Positions 37,045 to 48,806 of a stretch of DNA of 64,000 nucleotides are shown here, piece after piece. How positions within the stretch are numbered: the stretch's first letter is position 1; every line of letters starts with the position of its first letter. A model generated the notes under the pieces. It made no database searches, was not told where the DNA came from, and was given only the letters and a program-made list of their open reading frames with translations. The position numbers were made by a program, and so were the translations under genes. The stretch covers positions 79,896 through 143,895 of the forward strand of contig PCDI01000015.1 in the NCBI GenBank assembly GCA_002778195.1, read 5' to 3'. The DNA comes from Raffaelea ambrosiae (lineage: Eukaryota; Ascomycota; Sordariomycetes; Ophiostomatales; Ophiostomataceae).

Positions 37045-39009
37045 GTGGACTCGTGATCACAAAGCATTGCGACATGCGGGACGCACAAACGCCCCGCAGA
37101 CACTCGGGATCTAGGATTCTTTGTTTCTAGATAAGGCGCAAATGGTCTAGAAGTCGACTTACAGCGCTCGTCAGAGGCGAGCCCCTCGGTGCTTTTCCTC
37201 CGAAATTCAGAAACGACCAAAAAATGAGATCTGCTGAACAGATCGTCCGGCTCAGTGTGCCGCTTCCTCAAATTGTTTCTCTTGATATCTCCTTGTTTCC
37301 AGTTTTCATTATGCTGGGCCTATCATTTCACTATTTTCCTCGTCTACGTCTTTAGGAGCCATGTATTTGGGTTGCCAGTTTTGTGTCTTTTTTGAATTTC
37401 TTGCTGTTTTTTTTTTTGCTGTGGCTCTTTTTTTTTCTCATGACCTTATAGAATCATGGTTTGGTGGTGATAATGCCCAAAAAAAACAGGTACTGGGAGT
37501 GGCAAGGCGGCACACCATGCTCTTTACTTTTCCCCTGGCTCGAGGAGTTATTTCTATAAGCAGGCGGCTGGGAACGGACACGTTGCTCTTAATGCTGAAT
37601 TACGCCTTTTTTGTTTTTTGTTACGACCTCCTTCGACAGATGCTTTTTGTGTGCTCCGCAGGTCCGCCTTTTTTCTCTACGATGTTAATGAGTGTGTTGT
37701 TTCTCTCTGATATGCTTGCTAAGGGAGCACGTGCAGTTCGACGTTGTGAAATTTGCCTTGTGAGATATGATATATGTCAACACAAACGTCCAGGTTCTAA
37801 CTAGTTAAACAACCATTTACTGTGGGTGGCTCGTCTGAAGTCATCACAAATTGGCGATAACCCCAGCAAAGGTTGATTTCCGTCTTGGGGGGAAGGTCGC
37901 ATTCAATCTTTGATGCCGTGTTGCTATTGATCTTTTCTCTTTTTTCTCATTTGGTCAGGGGGGATTCTTTTCTTTTCTTTTCTTCCTTTTTTGAGATGTT
38001 GCTTCACTTTTTGCATACCCATTTCGCTCTTTAGTTTCCTATCGGATATGGATTAGTTGATTGATCGTTCTGGCCTAGCCCCCCCTGTATTGTATGAGTG
38101 AGGAAAAGTAGAATAGTTTCAATTCGCAAATCTATAAAACTGTTGTATGTAAAAACCATGCATCCGTGGTGACGTTACCAATATGTTTGTAGCCTCGTCA
38201 GGATAGTACTTTAAGCAACCGTGGAGTTGAGTTGCAAAGAACAGGCGTTTTGAATTGTATTCCATCTCTCTATATTCCATCATGGTGTGGGCACGAGGCT
38301 TGATTGTGGACTGGCAGATTACAATACGGGCCGATTTCGAAACCAGCAATTACATCATTGCCGTTTCTACTGGTTTTGTACGGTACATGCCATGCTGCAG
38401 TCTCCTTTTGTGTGTGCCACAACATCCTATCTTACTCCATGTCTACTCACCCGCGCCATGTCCCTCTTCCTCTTTCTACAAACATGTGCGGGAACATTTT
38501 TGGTTGTCAGTGGTGCGGTGTAAGAAGAAGAAAAAAAGATGTTGCGGAAGTGATGCATCATGTCGACATGGCGGGCAACGCCGGTGCACCTCCCGCTCTG
38601 TCTCACTTGATGGCATGGCAACCTAGTCGAGCAGGGGGGGAGCACAAATCCTGTCCAACGCCGATGGCGGTGCCAAGGTTATGGGAGTTGCGGAACCGCC
38701 GAATTGCAAGATGGAAAGAGAAGTGAGGATATCACAGAGAAAATAGCTAAGATGATCCTCTTTGGGGGGAAACATAATCCAAACGATGGCTCTATGGTAT
38801 CATAAACAAGGGAAAATAAATAAAAATGTGCTTTTTGGGGGTATTTGTGATTTTGTGATTTTGTGGTTCTCGTGGGTTTCGTTCTCCTTCTTTCCTTCCT
38901 TGCAAATTCTCACGGATATAGATGAGGCTCATTCCCTTTATTTCTTTTTTCTTTTTCAGTTCCCATGTGCTCCCTCTGGCATATATATGCACCCTCTCCT
39001 TTTCTTCAC
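37045..39009. other. Convergent intergenic region
   Basis: 3' sides of the DUF2841 gene and Bmt5. T-rich between about 37300 and 38050. ORFs up to 147 aa (37361-37804) are hydrophobic translations of poly-T and not credible. No RNA gene seen. Confidence 0.7.
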
Positions 39010-40023
39010 TCAGTCACTTTCGTCACTGTCGCTGTCATCACCACCACCACCACCACCGCCGCGCTTTCTCTTCTTCTTTTTAGATGACAACGGCGGCGGT
39101 GGTGGCGGCACTTCGTCTTTACGGACAAACACGTAGCTCCGGGCAGGCCGGTCCTCGCCCTTCCACGCGCCCACGGCCTCTTCAGAGGTGAACCCGGGCG
39201 AGGTCGCCGAAGGGGAGGAGGCATCTTCGGATCCTCCAAATCCTCCAGGTCCTCCCGGTCCTCCCGGTCCTCCAGGCCCTGCCCTCTTCCTCACCACCCC
39301 CAGAGTCCGGGCATGGTGGTACCCTGGATAGGCCGAGAACTGAAAACGGAAACTGCGCTCGACCTGCAGGCCGGCGTGGCGCGCCAGGTCACGAATGTTC
39401 CACAGGGTGTACGGCTCGCCCTCGAACAGGGTGACAACGATGGCGCCGCCGGGGGCGAGCGACAGCAGGGCGCGCCGGAAGAAGGCGACTAGGAGTTCCT
39501 GGTTGTGGCGGACCTGGCGGTTGACGTCGGTGCTCTTGCCGCCGACATGGGGGAAGTTGAAGAGGATGCGGTCCATGGATCCGACCTTTTCTCTGCCCCC
39601 CCTCCACGGCCCCATTGCCTTGGCATCCACACCATAAAGAACCCGTCCGTCGGCGGCTTCGATTATGGCGGCGTTGTCGGCGGCATGGGGATACTTGGCG
39701 GCCAGGGCTTCGGGAGACTCGTCGAAGACGGTGGCGGTCAGGTGGAGGCAGCCGTGGTGGTCGGCGAGGGAGGCGGCGAAGCTGAGGTCGCCTTCCCCGA
39801 CGAGGAGGATGTGGTGTTCTTCGGGGTCGAAGGGGATGGTCGGCGGTTGTGAGGAGGGGGAAGACGACGATGAGGAGAGCTTGGCGTCCTTTTTATTCTT
39901 TGATTGCTGCTGCTGCTGCGACTGCTGCTGGGCACCTGGACGTTGTTTGCCCTTGGAGAAGGAGGAGGAGGACGACGAAGTCGGCTTCCCAGCGAAGTGG
40001 GAGGTCTTCCGTTTCTTGCCCAT
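39010..40023 (-). CDS. BMT5: 25S rRNA (uridine-N3) methyltransferase Bmt5-like
   Basis: S-adenosylmethionine-dependent methylation of a uridine in the large-subunit rRNA, in the nucleolus (known for yeast Bmt5 at U2634, DUF2431 family). Single exon, 337 residues. The SAM-binding loop HILLVGEGDLSFAASLA is at about 71-87, and the family motif ILFNFPHVGGKSTDVNRQV follows at about 152-170. LLSLAPGGAIVVTLFEGEPYTLWNI and the C-terminal RSYVFVRK close the fold. The N-terminal 55 residues are basic, Ser- and Gln-rich; the tail is KKKKRKRG-Gly7-DDSDSDESD, typical of nucleolar proteins. A Gly-Pro-Gly repeat interrupts the region after RKRAG. Start at MGKKRK is preferred: 36 more in-frame residues upstream (to 40131) are a hydrophobic translation of poly-T. 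Confidence 0.93.
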   Translation of the reverse strand: MGKKRKTSHFAGKPTSSSSSSFSKGKQRPGAQQQSQQQQQSKNKKDAKLSSSSSSPSSQPPTIPFDPEEHHILLVGEGDLSFAASLADHHGCLHLTATVFDESPEALAAKYPHAADNAAIIEAADGRVLYGVDAKAMGPWRGGREKVGSMDRILFNFPHVGGKSTDVNRQVRHNQELLVAFFRRALLSLAPGGAIVVTLFEGEPYTLWNIRDLARHAGLQVERSFRFQFSAYPGYHHARTLGVVRKRAGPGGPGGPGGPGGFGGSEDASSPSATSPGFTSEEAVGAWKGEDRPARSYVFVRKDEVPPPPPPLSSKKKKRKRGGGGGGGDDSDSDESD

Positions 40024-42517
40024 GGCTGTGGATGAGAAAAGAGACAACAACAAAAAAGAAAAGAAATGCCCCCCCCCAGAAAAAAAAAACAAGAAAAAAC
40101 AAAGGCAACGCAAAAAAAGAAGAATATACAAAAATACAGAGAGGCCAATGGCCGTTTGTGGACGAGATATCCCGGTAGATATTGGGCCCTGGCAGGTGGT
40201 GGTGGTTGTCTATCACGGGGGCAAAGCTTGAAAGCCAAAGCTTTGCGTGGCAAAGAGACAAAAAAAGGGTTTTGGCAGCGGCGTAGTGCTGGTACTGACA
40301 GCCACAAGCCACACCACCTGCGTACTATGTAAGCCTTTAGTATATTTTTTTAATGGTCCTGCCCGGCGCGGCAGGTAGCGACTTAAAGCGGGGCGCCCGG
40401 CCGCCCGCACTGCACCACGCCTTGGAAAGGAAACATGTGGGTCTTTTCCTGTTCTGTCTCCTCTGTCTTTCTCTCTCTATCTGTTTTGCTTTTTTGCTGG
40501 GCAAACCAAGGCGGATGACACAATAGGCTAGAGCAAAGTACGTACACAGTACTTTGAACAGAGGGAGGGCCCAGCCAAAAACAAGCATACGAGGAGTTTC
40601 GAGCAAGATGTCAGATGGCCCTGTGGTGAGATGGTGAGACGGCGAACAGAGGGAGAACAAGACGGAAGAGATGGAATCGTGCACGAGACGGAGCAGCAGA
40701 AAGAAGATGTCGTCAGGCGACTGCATGCGGGTGTGCGCACGTGTGGGTCTACACGTACATAGTAGACATGTATGCATATGTATGTATGCAGTGTTATTTG
40801 GATATACACACCATGGTCTGCGACATGAGATGACATCCCTGGCAAAGACCACAGGTATTACTCCAGACAAAAGCTGAAAAGAAGAGCGATGAAAGGCTAG
40901 TTACGGCATGTAAATCGCACGGCAAGATATCTTGGGAACGCATAGACCTTGAAGGCGCATGAAGAAGACAACACAGCCTGGACAGCTTGGACAGCGATCG
41001 GGAAATGCTGATGGAACATGAGATGTGCGCAAGAGCGTGGAGCATGAGATCTGGGACAAAAAGGGCTGACGTGCTCTTCGTAGCAGGAATGGAACGGGCA
41101 CAGGGGATGGGCACGGCGGCAGGGGTTGCAAGGCAGTAAGTAGTAGCAAAGAAAGAAGCAATAAAACTACGCAGTAGAGACACCTTGGCCATTCCGACCA
41201 CTTTTTAGCACACGACCACAGCCAAAGTAGTTGGTACCTGGCGCACCAGTAGGCTAACCGGTGTCTTGGGATGGAAAGCGCGGGCGCGGATTGGCTGGCA
41301 AAACAGAAAACCCGGATTCCGAGAGGTTTCGGGGGTTGGGGCCATTCGCATGTAAGAGAGCTGCAGCAGGCCCCAGGCGGATGTACCGCGGCCATAGTGA
41401 GCAGGCGTGCAAGGTACAAAAGCCTTTTTAAATTTTAAATTTTTTTTATCCCCCCTTCAGGCGTGCTAGAAAAGCGCAACTTTACGGTGGCCCACTTTTT
41501 TTGCGTGTGGATTGCGGCTACTTCGCGGGTGCTGGTGTTATTGAGAGGAAAGACAGCGTGAGCCCAGACAGGGAAGGGGAAAACCAGATCTTATTGTCCC
41601 GCGAGCCAGCCCAGCGCCAGCGCCAGCCCTCCTCCATCGTCGAGGTTGTTGTCTCTCCCAGCGCAACACCACATCACCACTCACCCTTTCCCTGCCCATC
41701 GCCACCACCACACCCGCAATCGCAGCCTGCACCGCAGCCTGCTGGAAAGAAACCTTTTTCACCTGCCGACGGCTGCGTCTTTTCGACTCTCTTTATTTAG
41801 TTGTTTCGGGAGCGGCGTCCCTGTTAATCTGTTTGCTGTTGGCGTGTAGTGTGGTGTTTTTTTTTTACTCTTTTTTTTTTGCTCTCTTTATTTTTTTTCG
41901 GGCTGCCATTTTGGCGCCTTTGCCTTTTTGCACTCCGTCCAGTCCGCTCCAATTTTTTGCCTCTCTCTTTTTCACCCTCTTGTTATTGCCATCGCTTCTC
42001 GCATTCCCTTCCTCGTCCCGTCTCCCTTCACATTTGACCGCATTGCTGCAACGGCCCTCCAACACCGGCGTCGCTGCAGCTGCTCTCCTTTTTTTTGTGT
42101 GTGTCCCTGTCCCTTTTTCCCCCCCTTGTCCGCACGTTGCTGGCCTGACAGGCTACTCGCTCGGCTCGTCATCCGGCCGTATACTCGTTGTTCTGTCGGG
42201 TCTCTCTCTGTGCTCGTGAGCGTCTTCTCTGACACGCACGCCCTCTCTCGCCCTCTCTCCGTGTGCGTCTCTCTATCATACACGCTGCCACATCCTCGTT
42301 CCCGCATCCGCAGCCTCTCCCGGCCTCTGCCTCTGCATTGCGTTCGAGCGTGTCTCCCTGCTCCTTTGTCCGCCCTTCTTTCACGCTTCTCCCAATTAAC
42401 ACCACGTACGCGCAACAAGCCTCTTTCTCAAGCCTTCTTCCTTCCTGCGGACAACAACGCTGTCCTTCTTCGTCCTGTCCTTTCTCGTCCCTTTTGACGT
42501 CCATCTCACCCCATTTC

Positions 42518-42560
<43 letters not shown>

Positions 42561-42910
42561 CCTCTTCCATCTCCATTGCGCACGACGGCTGCCTCGCGGT
42601 CTCCTCCTCGTGCTGTCTCCTTTTCTCAGCTTATTTTTTGTCCGCTTCCTTAATAACACGCTCGTCGTGGCCACACACACACACACATACCCGGCCTCCT
42701 CACCAGACGTGCAGCCACCCCTGTCGCCACCTGTTGGTCTTCCCTGCTATTGTTCCCTTCGTCGACCGTATTCTCTCTTATCCACTCTCGGCCCTCATCC
42801 TATCTTCTTCGTCTTTTGATCTCTCTCTCTCTCGCTATCTCTCTCCTTTTCTCTCCCTCTCTCCCTCCTTCTCCCTCCTTCTCCCTTCCTCCACACAAAC
42901 ACATGGCAAC
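40024..42910. other. Divergent intergenic region between Bmt5 and the poly-Gln gene
   Basis: The Bmt5 side holds purine-rich DNA and TACATAGTA-type motifs at 40323 and 40756. From about 41640 to 42910 the plus strand is very CT-rich, a probable promoter and leader for the downstream gene, with (CT)n at 42521-42558. A three-codon upstream ORF (42903-42914) ends over the main ATG. No other gene supported. Confidence 0.7.
42521..42558 (+). repeat. (CT)n microsatellite in a leader
   Basis: About 18 CT units, roughly 350 bases before the start codon of the poly-Gln protein. Confidence 0.95.
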
Positions 42911-45900
42911 ATGAGCGAGCCACATCCTGCCCCTTCGTACCGTGGCCGAGGCCGCGGGCGCGGCGCCCGCTCCCAGGCTATCCGTGCCCACGTTGCCCGT
43001 CTGGCCCAGCAGCGGAGAGGAGGCAACGGCCGCCGTGGCCGCCAAAAGCTGTACGACCACCCCAAGCCCCAAGCTGCCTCCGAGCGCCTCAAGGAGCTCA
43101 AGGCTGCCTTCTCCGCCGTCGCCAGCGCTCTGCGCCCGGCTCTCGAGGACTTGGCCGACCGCGACCTCGACCGCCTCAAGAACTCCTTCAATGCCCATCG
43201 CGAGGTCAGCGAGTACCAGGAGGTCCAGGCTTTCCTCGACCAGCGGTATCGGGACATGCTGGCCCAGTACGACACCCGTCTGGACTACGACACCAAGCTC
43301 AACGAGTACATCTTTGACAAGTCAGAGGAGATTACCCTGTCCTCCTTCCCTGTATGTGAAAACTGACCCGATGGTGATGACGATGACGATGATGAAAGAG
43401 AAGAAAGAAGACACAAAGAAAAACAAAAGAAAGCAAGAAGAAAAAGAAAAGACAGAACAAAAAAAGAAAGAACAAATGAACAAATGAACAAAATGAACAA
43501 AAGCAAAGAACAACAGACATGGCCCCAAGAAACAAAGAAAGACATGGATAGACCCGCACAGGCTTGGTCAGACCCATCATACACTCATCAGACGTGGCTG
43601 TACTACTTACATTGATGCATGGCTGACGCTTTACTTCTTTCGTTCTTCCGCCTGCACAGCGAGACTGCAATGATGCCTCTGAACGCTTCTTCGAGGCCCA
43701 GCTGATCCGCCTCGAGATTCTGGAGCAGCTGCACGACCTTGGCCTGCCCATTGAAGTAAGACCCCCTCCGTACTCTTTCCATCCTTGGCTTCGTTGTCCC
43801 TTCTATTCCTTCCCACCTTCCCCACCCTCTTACGCTCTTTGGTTTTTCAACCCCTTCCCTGCCAAAGCTCCTCTCACTCTCCCCTCTCTCCTCGGCCCCT
43901 GTCCACTTATACTCTCCCTGTCAATCCCCTAATTGTTTATGCCAATCGACCTTTCTTTGACTGTTCCTTGACTGTTCTTGACTTTTCCTTGACTTTTCCT
44001 CGACCTTTCCTTTTATTTGCCTTCCCGCTCTGACATCCCAGATCATCGATGACTCGTACAACTTCCGCGAGATCGACGACGAGCTCTTCAACGACGTCAA
44101 GGCTCACCTCGAGTATCGCACCGACCTGGGCAGCCATCCCGTCTATGGCAACAAGGTCGAGGTGCCATGCGCCAAGACCGTCACAGGCCGTGTTGTGGTC
44201 CCGGATGTCGTCGATGAAAATGTCGGCAAGCCGTCCGCCAAGCGCAAGGCTGATGCCTATGCCGACGCAGCCGAGATCCTGCCGCCGCCACGCAAGAGAC
44301 TAGCCGGTGCTGCCGACACCTACTCGGCTCCTCTGCACATTGGCGGCCTGCTCTCGGGCGTGCTGCCTCCGTCTGATGAAGAGGACAACGCCGGCAACCT
44401 GGAGGCCGACTCCAAAGCCATGTCGCCGACTCCAGCCCTTGTCGAGGACGAGGGCGATGGCGAAGGTGACGGCGACAACGACGACGAGGCCATTGACGAG
44501 GACGAGTCGGATACCCGCGTCTACCGCCACGTCGACCAGGAGAAGCTGCCACCCGTCCCGAACGGTGCCTCGGAGCCGGATGCCTGGGGTGTGCGTCTGG
44601 TGAACAAGCGCCGCACGGCCAACCTCGACGTGTACAACCGTATCATGGTTCCGTCCATTTTCGACTTTGAGCCGCACGAGATCGGCTTCCGCGACTCGGC
44701 CAACGACAAATCGCGCGGTGCCACCAAGGCCAAGCGCGGCAAGTATCTCAATACGCCCAACTCCAACACCATGCACTTTGACCGCTCGCTGTGGCAGTAC
44801 GACGCCACCACGTACGGCGACGATGAGCTCGACGAAGACATGGTCAAGCGACACAACCTGCATCCCAAGTACGGCATCTTCATCCGCTCTTCTATCAACG
44901 AGCCCGAACCGCCGCGAGAGCGCAAGCCCGGCAACCGGCCCATCGTGTTCTACACCCCGGGTGGGCGCACCCTCAATGCTTCGCGCTCCAACAAGATTGC
45001 CCGCCTCGAAGACGAGTCCGAAGCCGTCTCCCGGAAACCCGCCCTCTCGTCCGCCCTGGACCAGTTCCTCGAGAAGGAGGGCATCGACGCGGAGGACGTG
45101 CGCCCGCCTGCCGAAGCTGTCGATGCCTTCCGCGAGGAAAAGCTCAAGCTGTGGCTGGGGCCACGGCGCCCCAGCCGCGACGCTACCGAAGAGGAAGACG
45201 GACGCGCTGTTGGCCGGAATACCCGAGCAGCTGCGCGCCGCCTGGAGCAGCAGCAGAAGCAGCGGCTGCTCGAGGCCCAACAGCAAGAAAGCCAAGACTA
45301 CGACACGGCCATGGCAGCGAGGGAGAGCCTGGCCGCGCTCTTGGAAGCAGCGACTGTTGTCGACAGCAACCCTCTGCCACCCACGGACGACCATGCCGCC
45401 AACAGCATGTCCGGTCCGTATGGCGGCAGCAGCAGCAGCGGCGGCGGCGGTGGCGCTGGTCAGCCATATGGGATGGCGCCTATGCGGGCCCCCTCGACGC
45501 CGCCTCCACCGCCCCCACGGAGGTCCACCTCGTCCCGGCCATTCGACCCGGTTCGCGACGTCTTCTTGGACCAGTCGCCCGAGCCGGACAGCCGACGTGG
45601 CAGTCAGGACAACACTATTGCGGCCGCCTCGCCATACGCAGATGCCTCTAGTCTGCTGTACTTGGCAAGCTTGGCCTCTGACCGGGACTACACCCCTACC
45701 TACCCTTACACACAGCAGCCGCAGCAGCAGCCGCAGCAACAGCCCATGCGGCATCTCCCTCCGCGGGCACCGCCTCTGCTCCAAAAGCAGCACCATCAAC
45801 AACAGCAGCAGCACCAGATGATGCACCCTGAAGCCGGCAGCCCTGCCGGTGAGTATCCGCCCCGGAGGATGTCTATGGAACAGTATCACGGCCACTACCC

Positions 45901-47314
45901 CAACCACCAACACCAGCAACAGCAGCAGCAGCAACAACAGCAACACCAGCAGCAGCAGCAGCAGCAGCATACTCACCACCTCCACGCGCATGCCTCCCAT
46001 CATAACCCCGACAGCCCGCTTCTCGATCCCCGTCTCTTTGGAGGCGATGCGCCCCATCAGCCACCGATGCATCCAGACGTGCACAACCCGACCAGCAATG
46101 GCTACGGATACTACCAGCAGCAACATCAACAGCAGCAGCAGCAGCAGCAACAACAGCATGCGCACAGCTTCCTACACACAGCCCTCAATCAGGGGGGAGT
46201 GCCATTGCACGCTCAGCAGCAGCACGCTCAGCAGCAGCAGCAGCAGCAGCAGCAAGACCTTTACAATCAGGCACCTCCGCCGCCGAGCGCTGCCTACGGA
46301 CATGTCATGCCGCCTCCGCCTCCGCCACCTCTGTCTGGTCCCTCGTCGTCCTCCCACTCGCTGCCGCCTCCGCATCCCTCTTCCTCCTCTCACGCAATGC
46401 CGCCGTTGGACGCGTCTCCGACATCCCGTCGTTCGTCATCGCAGTACTATATGTCGCCGCCCTCCCAGTCGCAGCAGCTGCCGCATCCCCCGCCGCCGCA
46501 ACAGCCGCAACCGCAGCCGCAACCGCAGCAGCAGCACTCTCATACACTTCCCATGCTCCGCCCTTACCAGGGCGGGTACAAATCCCACCCTCCCCCGCCT
46601 CCCCCCCCTCCTGCGTCTTCTCGGATGCAGACATCTCCGTACCAGTCCGGCCCGCCGATGCAGCAGCCGGCTCCGCAGTCACGTCAACTTTCACCGCCCT
46701 TGTACCACATGGGTAACGCCGGTGATCAGATGTCACCGTCTATGCATCATCAGTCCTCAGGCATCATGAGCGGTAGTGTGTCACCACCTCCTTTGGACGG
46801 GCAGCAGCAGAGACCCGGATCCGGTGGCGGCAACAATAACAACAAGTACCGCAAACTGGAGCCGGCACCCATGCACCGCAACAGCTGGTCGGCCGGGAGC
46901 GGATTAGGCTCGGCCAACACGGGCAGCGGCAACGGAGGTGGCAATGGAGGAAACAGCGCCAATGCTAGTGGCAGCAACGGCACGACTCCTGTTGGCAGCA
47001 GCAGCAACATCAACAATGCCAACCCACCATCCTCGGCGGCGTCAGCGGCCACTTCGTCCATCTCGCTCGGTGGCAGCGGTCTTCTGACGAACAGTCCCTC
47101 GTCCAATGCCTCCAACTCTGTCCCGGGGGCAGCGACAAAGGAGCTGCGCACGGTGCCGTACGACTACGAGAAGATCAAGGACTACGCGGCCGTGGAGCCG
47201 CCACCGAGCCACGGGCCAAAAGCAATCCGGGGGTGGGCACACAATAACATGAAACGGAGCAGGGCAGGCGCGAAGCCTGAAGTTGCATCCGAGTGGGAGA
47301 AGGAAGATAAATAA
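42911..47314 (+). CDS. Large poly-Gln/Pro protein with Arg-Gly N-terminus, unknown function
   Basis: Exons 42911-43351, 43660-43755 and 44042-47314, 1269 residues; both introns (308 and 286 nt) are phase 0 and bounded by GTATGT/GCACAG and GTAAGA/TCCCAG. Residues 12-17 are RGRGRG. About 50-220 are predicted helical and charged (KELKAAFSAVASALRPALEDLADRD). A compact, probably conserved block lies near 363-503, including VNKRRTANLDVYNRI, RGKYLNTPNSNTMHFDR and HNLHPKYGIF. About 640-1206 is low complexity with several poly-Gln, His-Gln, Pro and Ser/Gly/Asn tracts. A basic C-terminus follows (AIRGWAHNNMKRSRAG). An acidic run (EGDGDNDDEAIDEDESD) precedes the block. The composition suggests a nuclear or chromatin role, but I do not recognise the family. 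Confidence 0.8.
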
Positions 47315-48239
47315 TCGAGCCGAACAAGAAAGGAACGAAGAGGGGTGACGTGGAAGAAATGGAAGAGCAAGCAAAAAGAAAGGAAATCATCCGGTGGAAG
47401 GGGATGCAACAAAAGAATGTGATATGAAAAAAAAAACATTGATGCGTTTCACGTCCTTTTTTCTCTCCTTCATTTTATTTTTTTGGCGTTATTCTCTTCA
47501 TTTGTCCTTTTTTCTATACTTTTTTTTTGTTTTTTTTTCGGTTTTTGTTTTAGTTGTTTTCTTTCCCTCTTGTACTTGTAAGATTGCTGGATTCCGTGGC
47601 AGGTGTTGTGTTGACTTTTTTGCCGACTATTTTTGCCCAAGGGCTGTCTGGTATGACTGCATGACCAAGTATTTGGCCATCAACGACGCTGTACAAGAAT
47701 ACTACATGTTTTTGTTAATATGAATTGAGATCGAAGTGACCGAAAATGGAGAGAGCACCGTCGTCCAGTATCCCGTATAGCCTGTTGAAAAAGCAAGGGT
47801 GCCAGGGGTTACCAGGGCAGAGCCTCGTCTGTAATGGTTGGTCGGCTATTGGGCGGCGGCGGTGTTATCGACATCTCTGGGATATTTTTAATTCGAGAAA
47901 AAAAGCGTAAAAAAACACATCGTCATGACCCCTCCTCCTCCCGTCCAACACCGACGTCATCATCGCCAGCCAGACCCTCCTCCTCCTCCCCCTCCTCTGC
48001 CACAGCACAACCGCCCTGTTTGTCAAAGGTCCCTGGTCCAGCTATTTTTGTTGCCGGGTTTCGTTGTATTGCTGTCTTTGTCTGTTCTCGGCTTTGTCTC
48101 TTTAGACTCCACAACAGCTTCTTTCACAGCAGCTTCCTCAGCCTCCTCAGCCTCCTCGGCTTCCCCAGCTCCTTTTTCTTCGACAACTACAGCAACTACA
48201 GCAACTACAGCTCCTTATTTTCCCTCTACGTCCTCCACC
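47315..48239. other. Intergenic, T-rich 3' side then CT-rich leader
   Basis: 47440-47560 is T-rich. From 47925 a 315-base frame is open and in phase with the UPF0047 start; it is listed as a finding and not included in the CDS. No other gene seen. Confidence 0.65.
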
Positions 48240-48806
48240 ATGTCTTGGTACCAAAAGTCCTTTTCGCTGCCGTCGCGCTCCCGCGGCTCCTACCTCATCA
48301 CCGACACCATACAGAAAGAGCTCGGCCCGGCCATCCGCGACTACAAAGTCGGCCTCCTCCACCTCTTCATCCAGCACACCAGCTGCGCCCTCAGCCTCAA
48401 TGAGAACTGGGACTCGGACGTGCGCGCCGACATGAGCGACGCGCTCGACCGCATCGCCCCCGCCGAGGGACCCAAGGGCGAGGAGCTGTACCGGCACAGT
48501 GCCGAGGGGCCGGATGATATGCCGGTAGGGACAAACTTTGACTCCATAGTTTCTTTGAGGTGGAGAGCGACCCTAACCTCTGCAGGCTCATATCAAGAGC
48601 GCCCTGGTCGGCGCGAGCATTACGATTCCGATTACCGACGGAAAGCTGGTAAGAAAGGCTCTTCTCTCTCTGCAGTTTCTTATACCACTGTCCCCCTCTA
48701 ACAACACAAGGCGACTGGCACGTGGCAGGGCATCTGGTACCTCGAGTTCCGCGCATACAAGCACACGCGGCACATTGTTGCGACGATCCAGGGCGAGAAG
48801 GCGTGA
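48240..48806 (+). CDS. UPF0047 / YjbQ-family protein
   Basis: Exons 48240-48524, 48586-48648 and 48711-48806, 147 residues, close to the usual 130-145 of the family. E. coli YjbQ has weak thiamine-phosphate synthase activity; the true role in fungi is unsettled. Family marks: LLHLFIQHTSCALSLNEN (40-56), YRHSAEGPDDMP|AHIKSALVGAS across the first intron, and GTWQGIWYLEFR near the C-terminus. The last acceptor is ACACAAG at 48710; the earlier CTGCAG would insert an unrelated segment. Start at MSWYQK (CACCATGTC context) is chosen because it matches the family N-terminus. A longer in-frame start at 47925 exists. Convergent with the CFIm25 gene. Confidence 0.9.

Noticed and set aside
37361..37804. 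147-residue hydrophobic ORF after the DUF2841 gene
   Set aside because: Phe/Leu-rich translation of poly-T tracts in a 3' region.
40024..40131. Hydrophobic N-terminal extension of Bmt5
   Set aside because: Encoded by homopolymer tracts; the MGKKRK start gives the usual basic nucleolar N-terminus.
44300..46165. 621-residue minus-strand ORF opposite the poly-Gln gene
   Set aside because: Leu runs are reverse translations of CAG repeats; the plus strand has proper introns and start.
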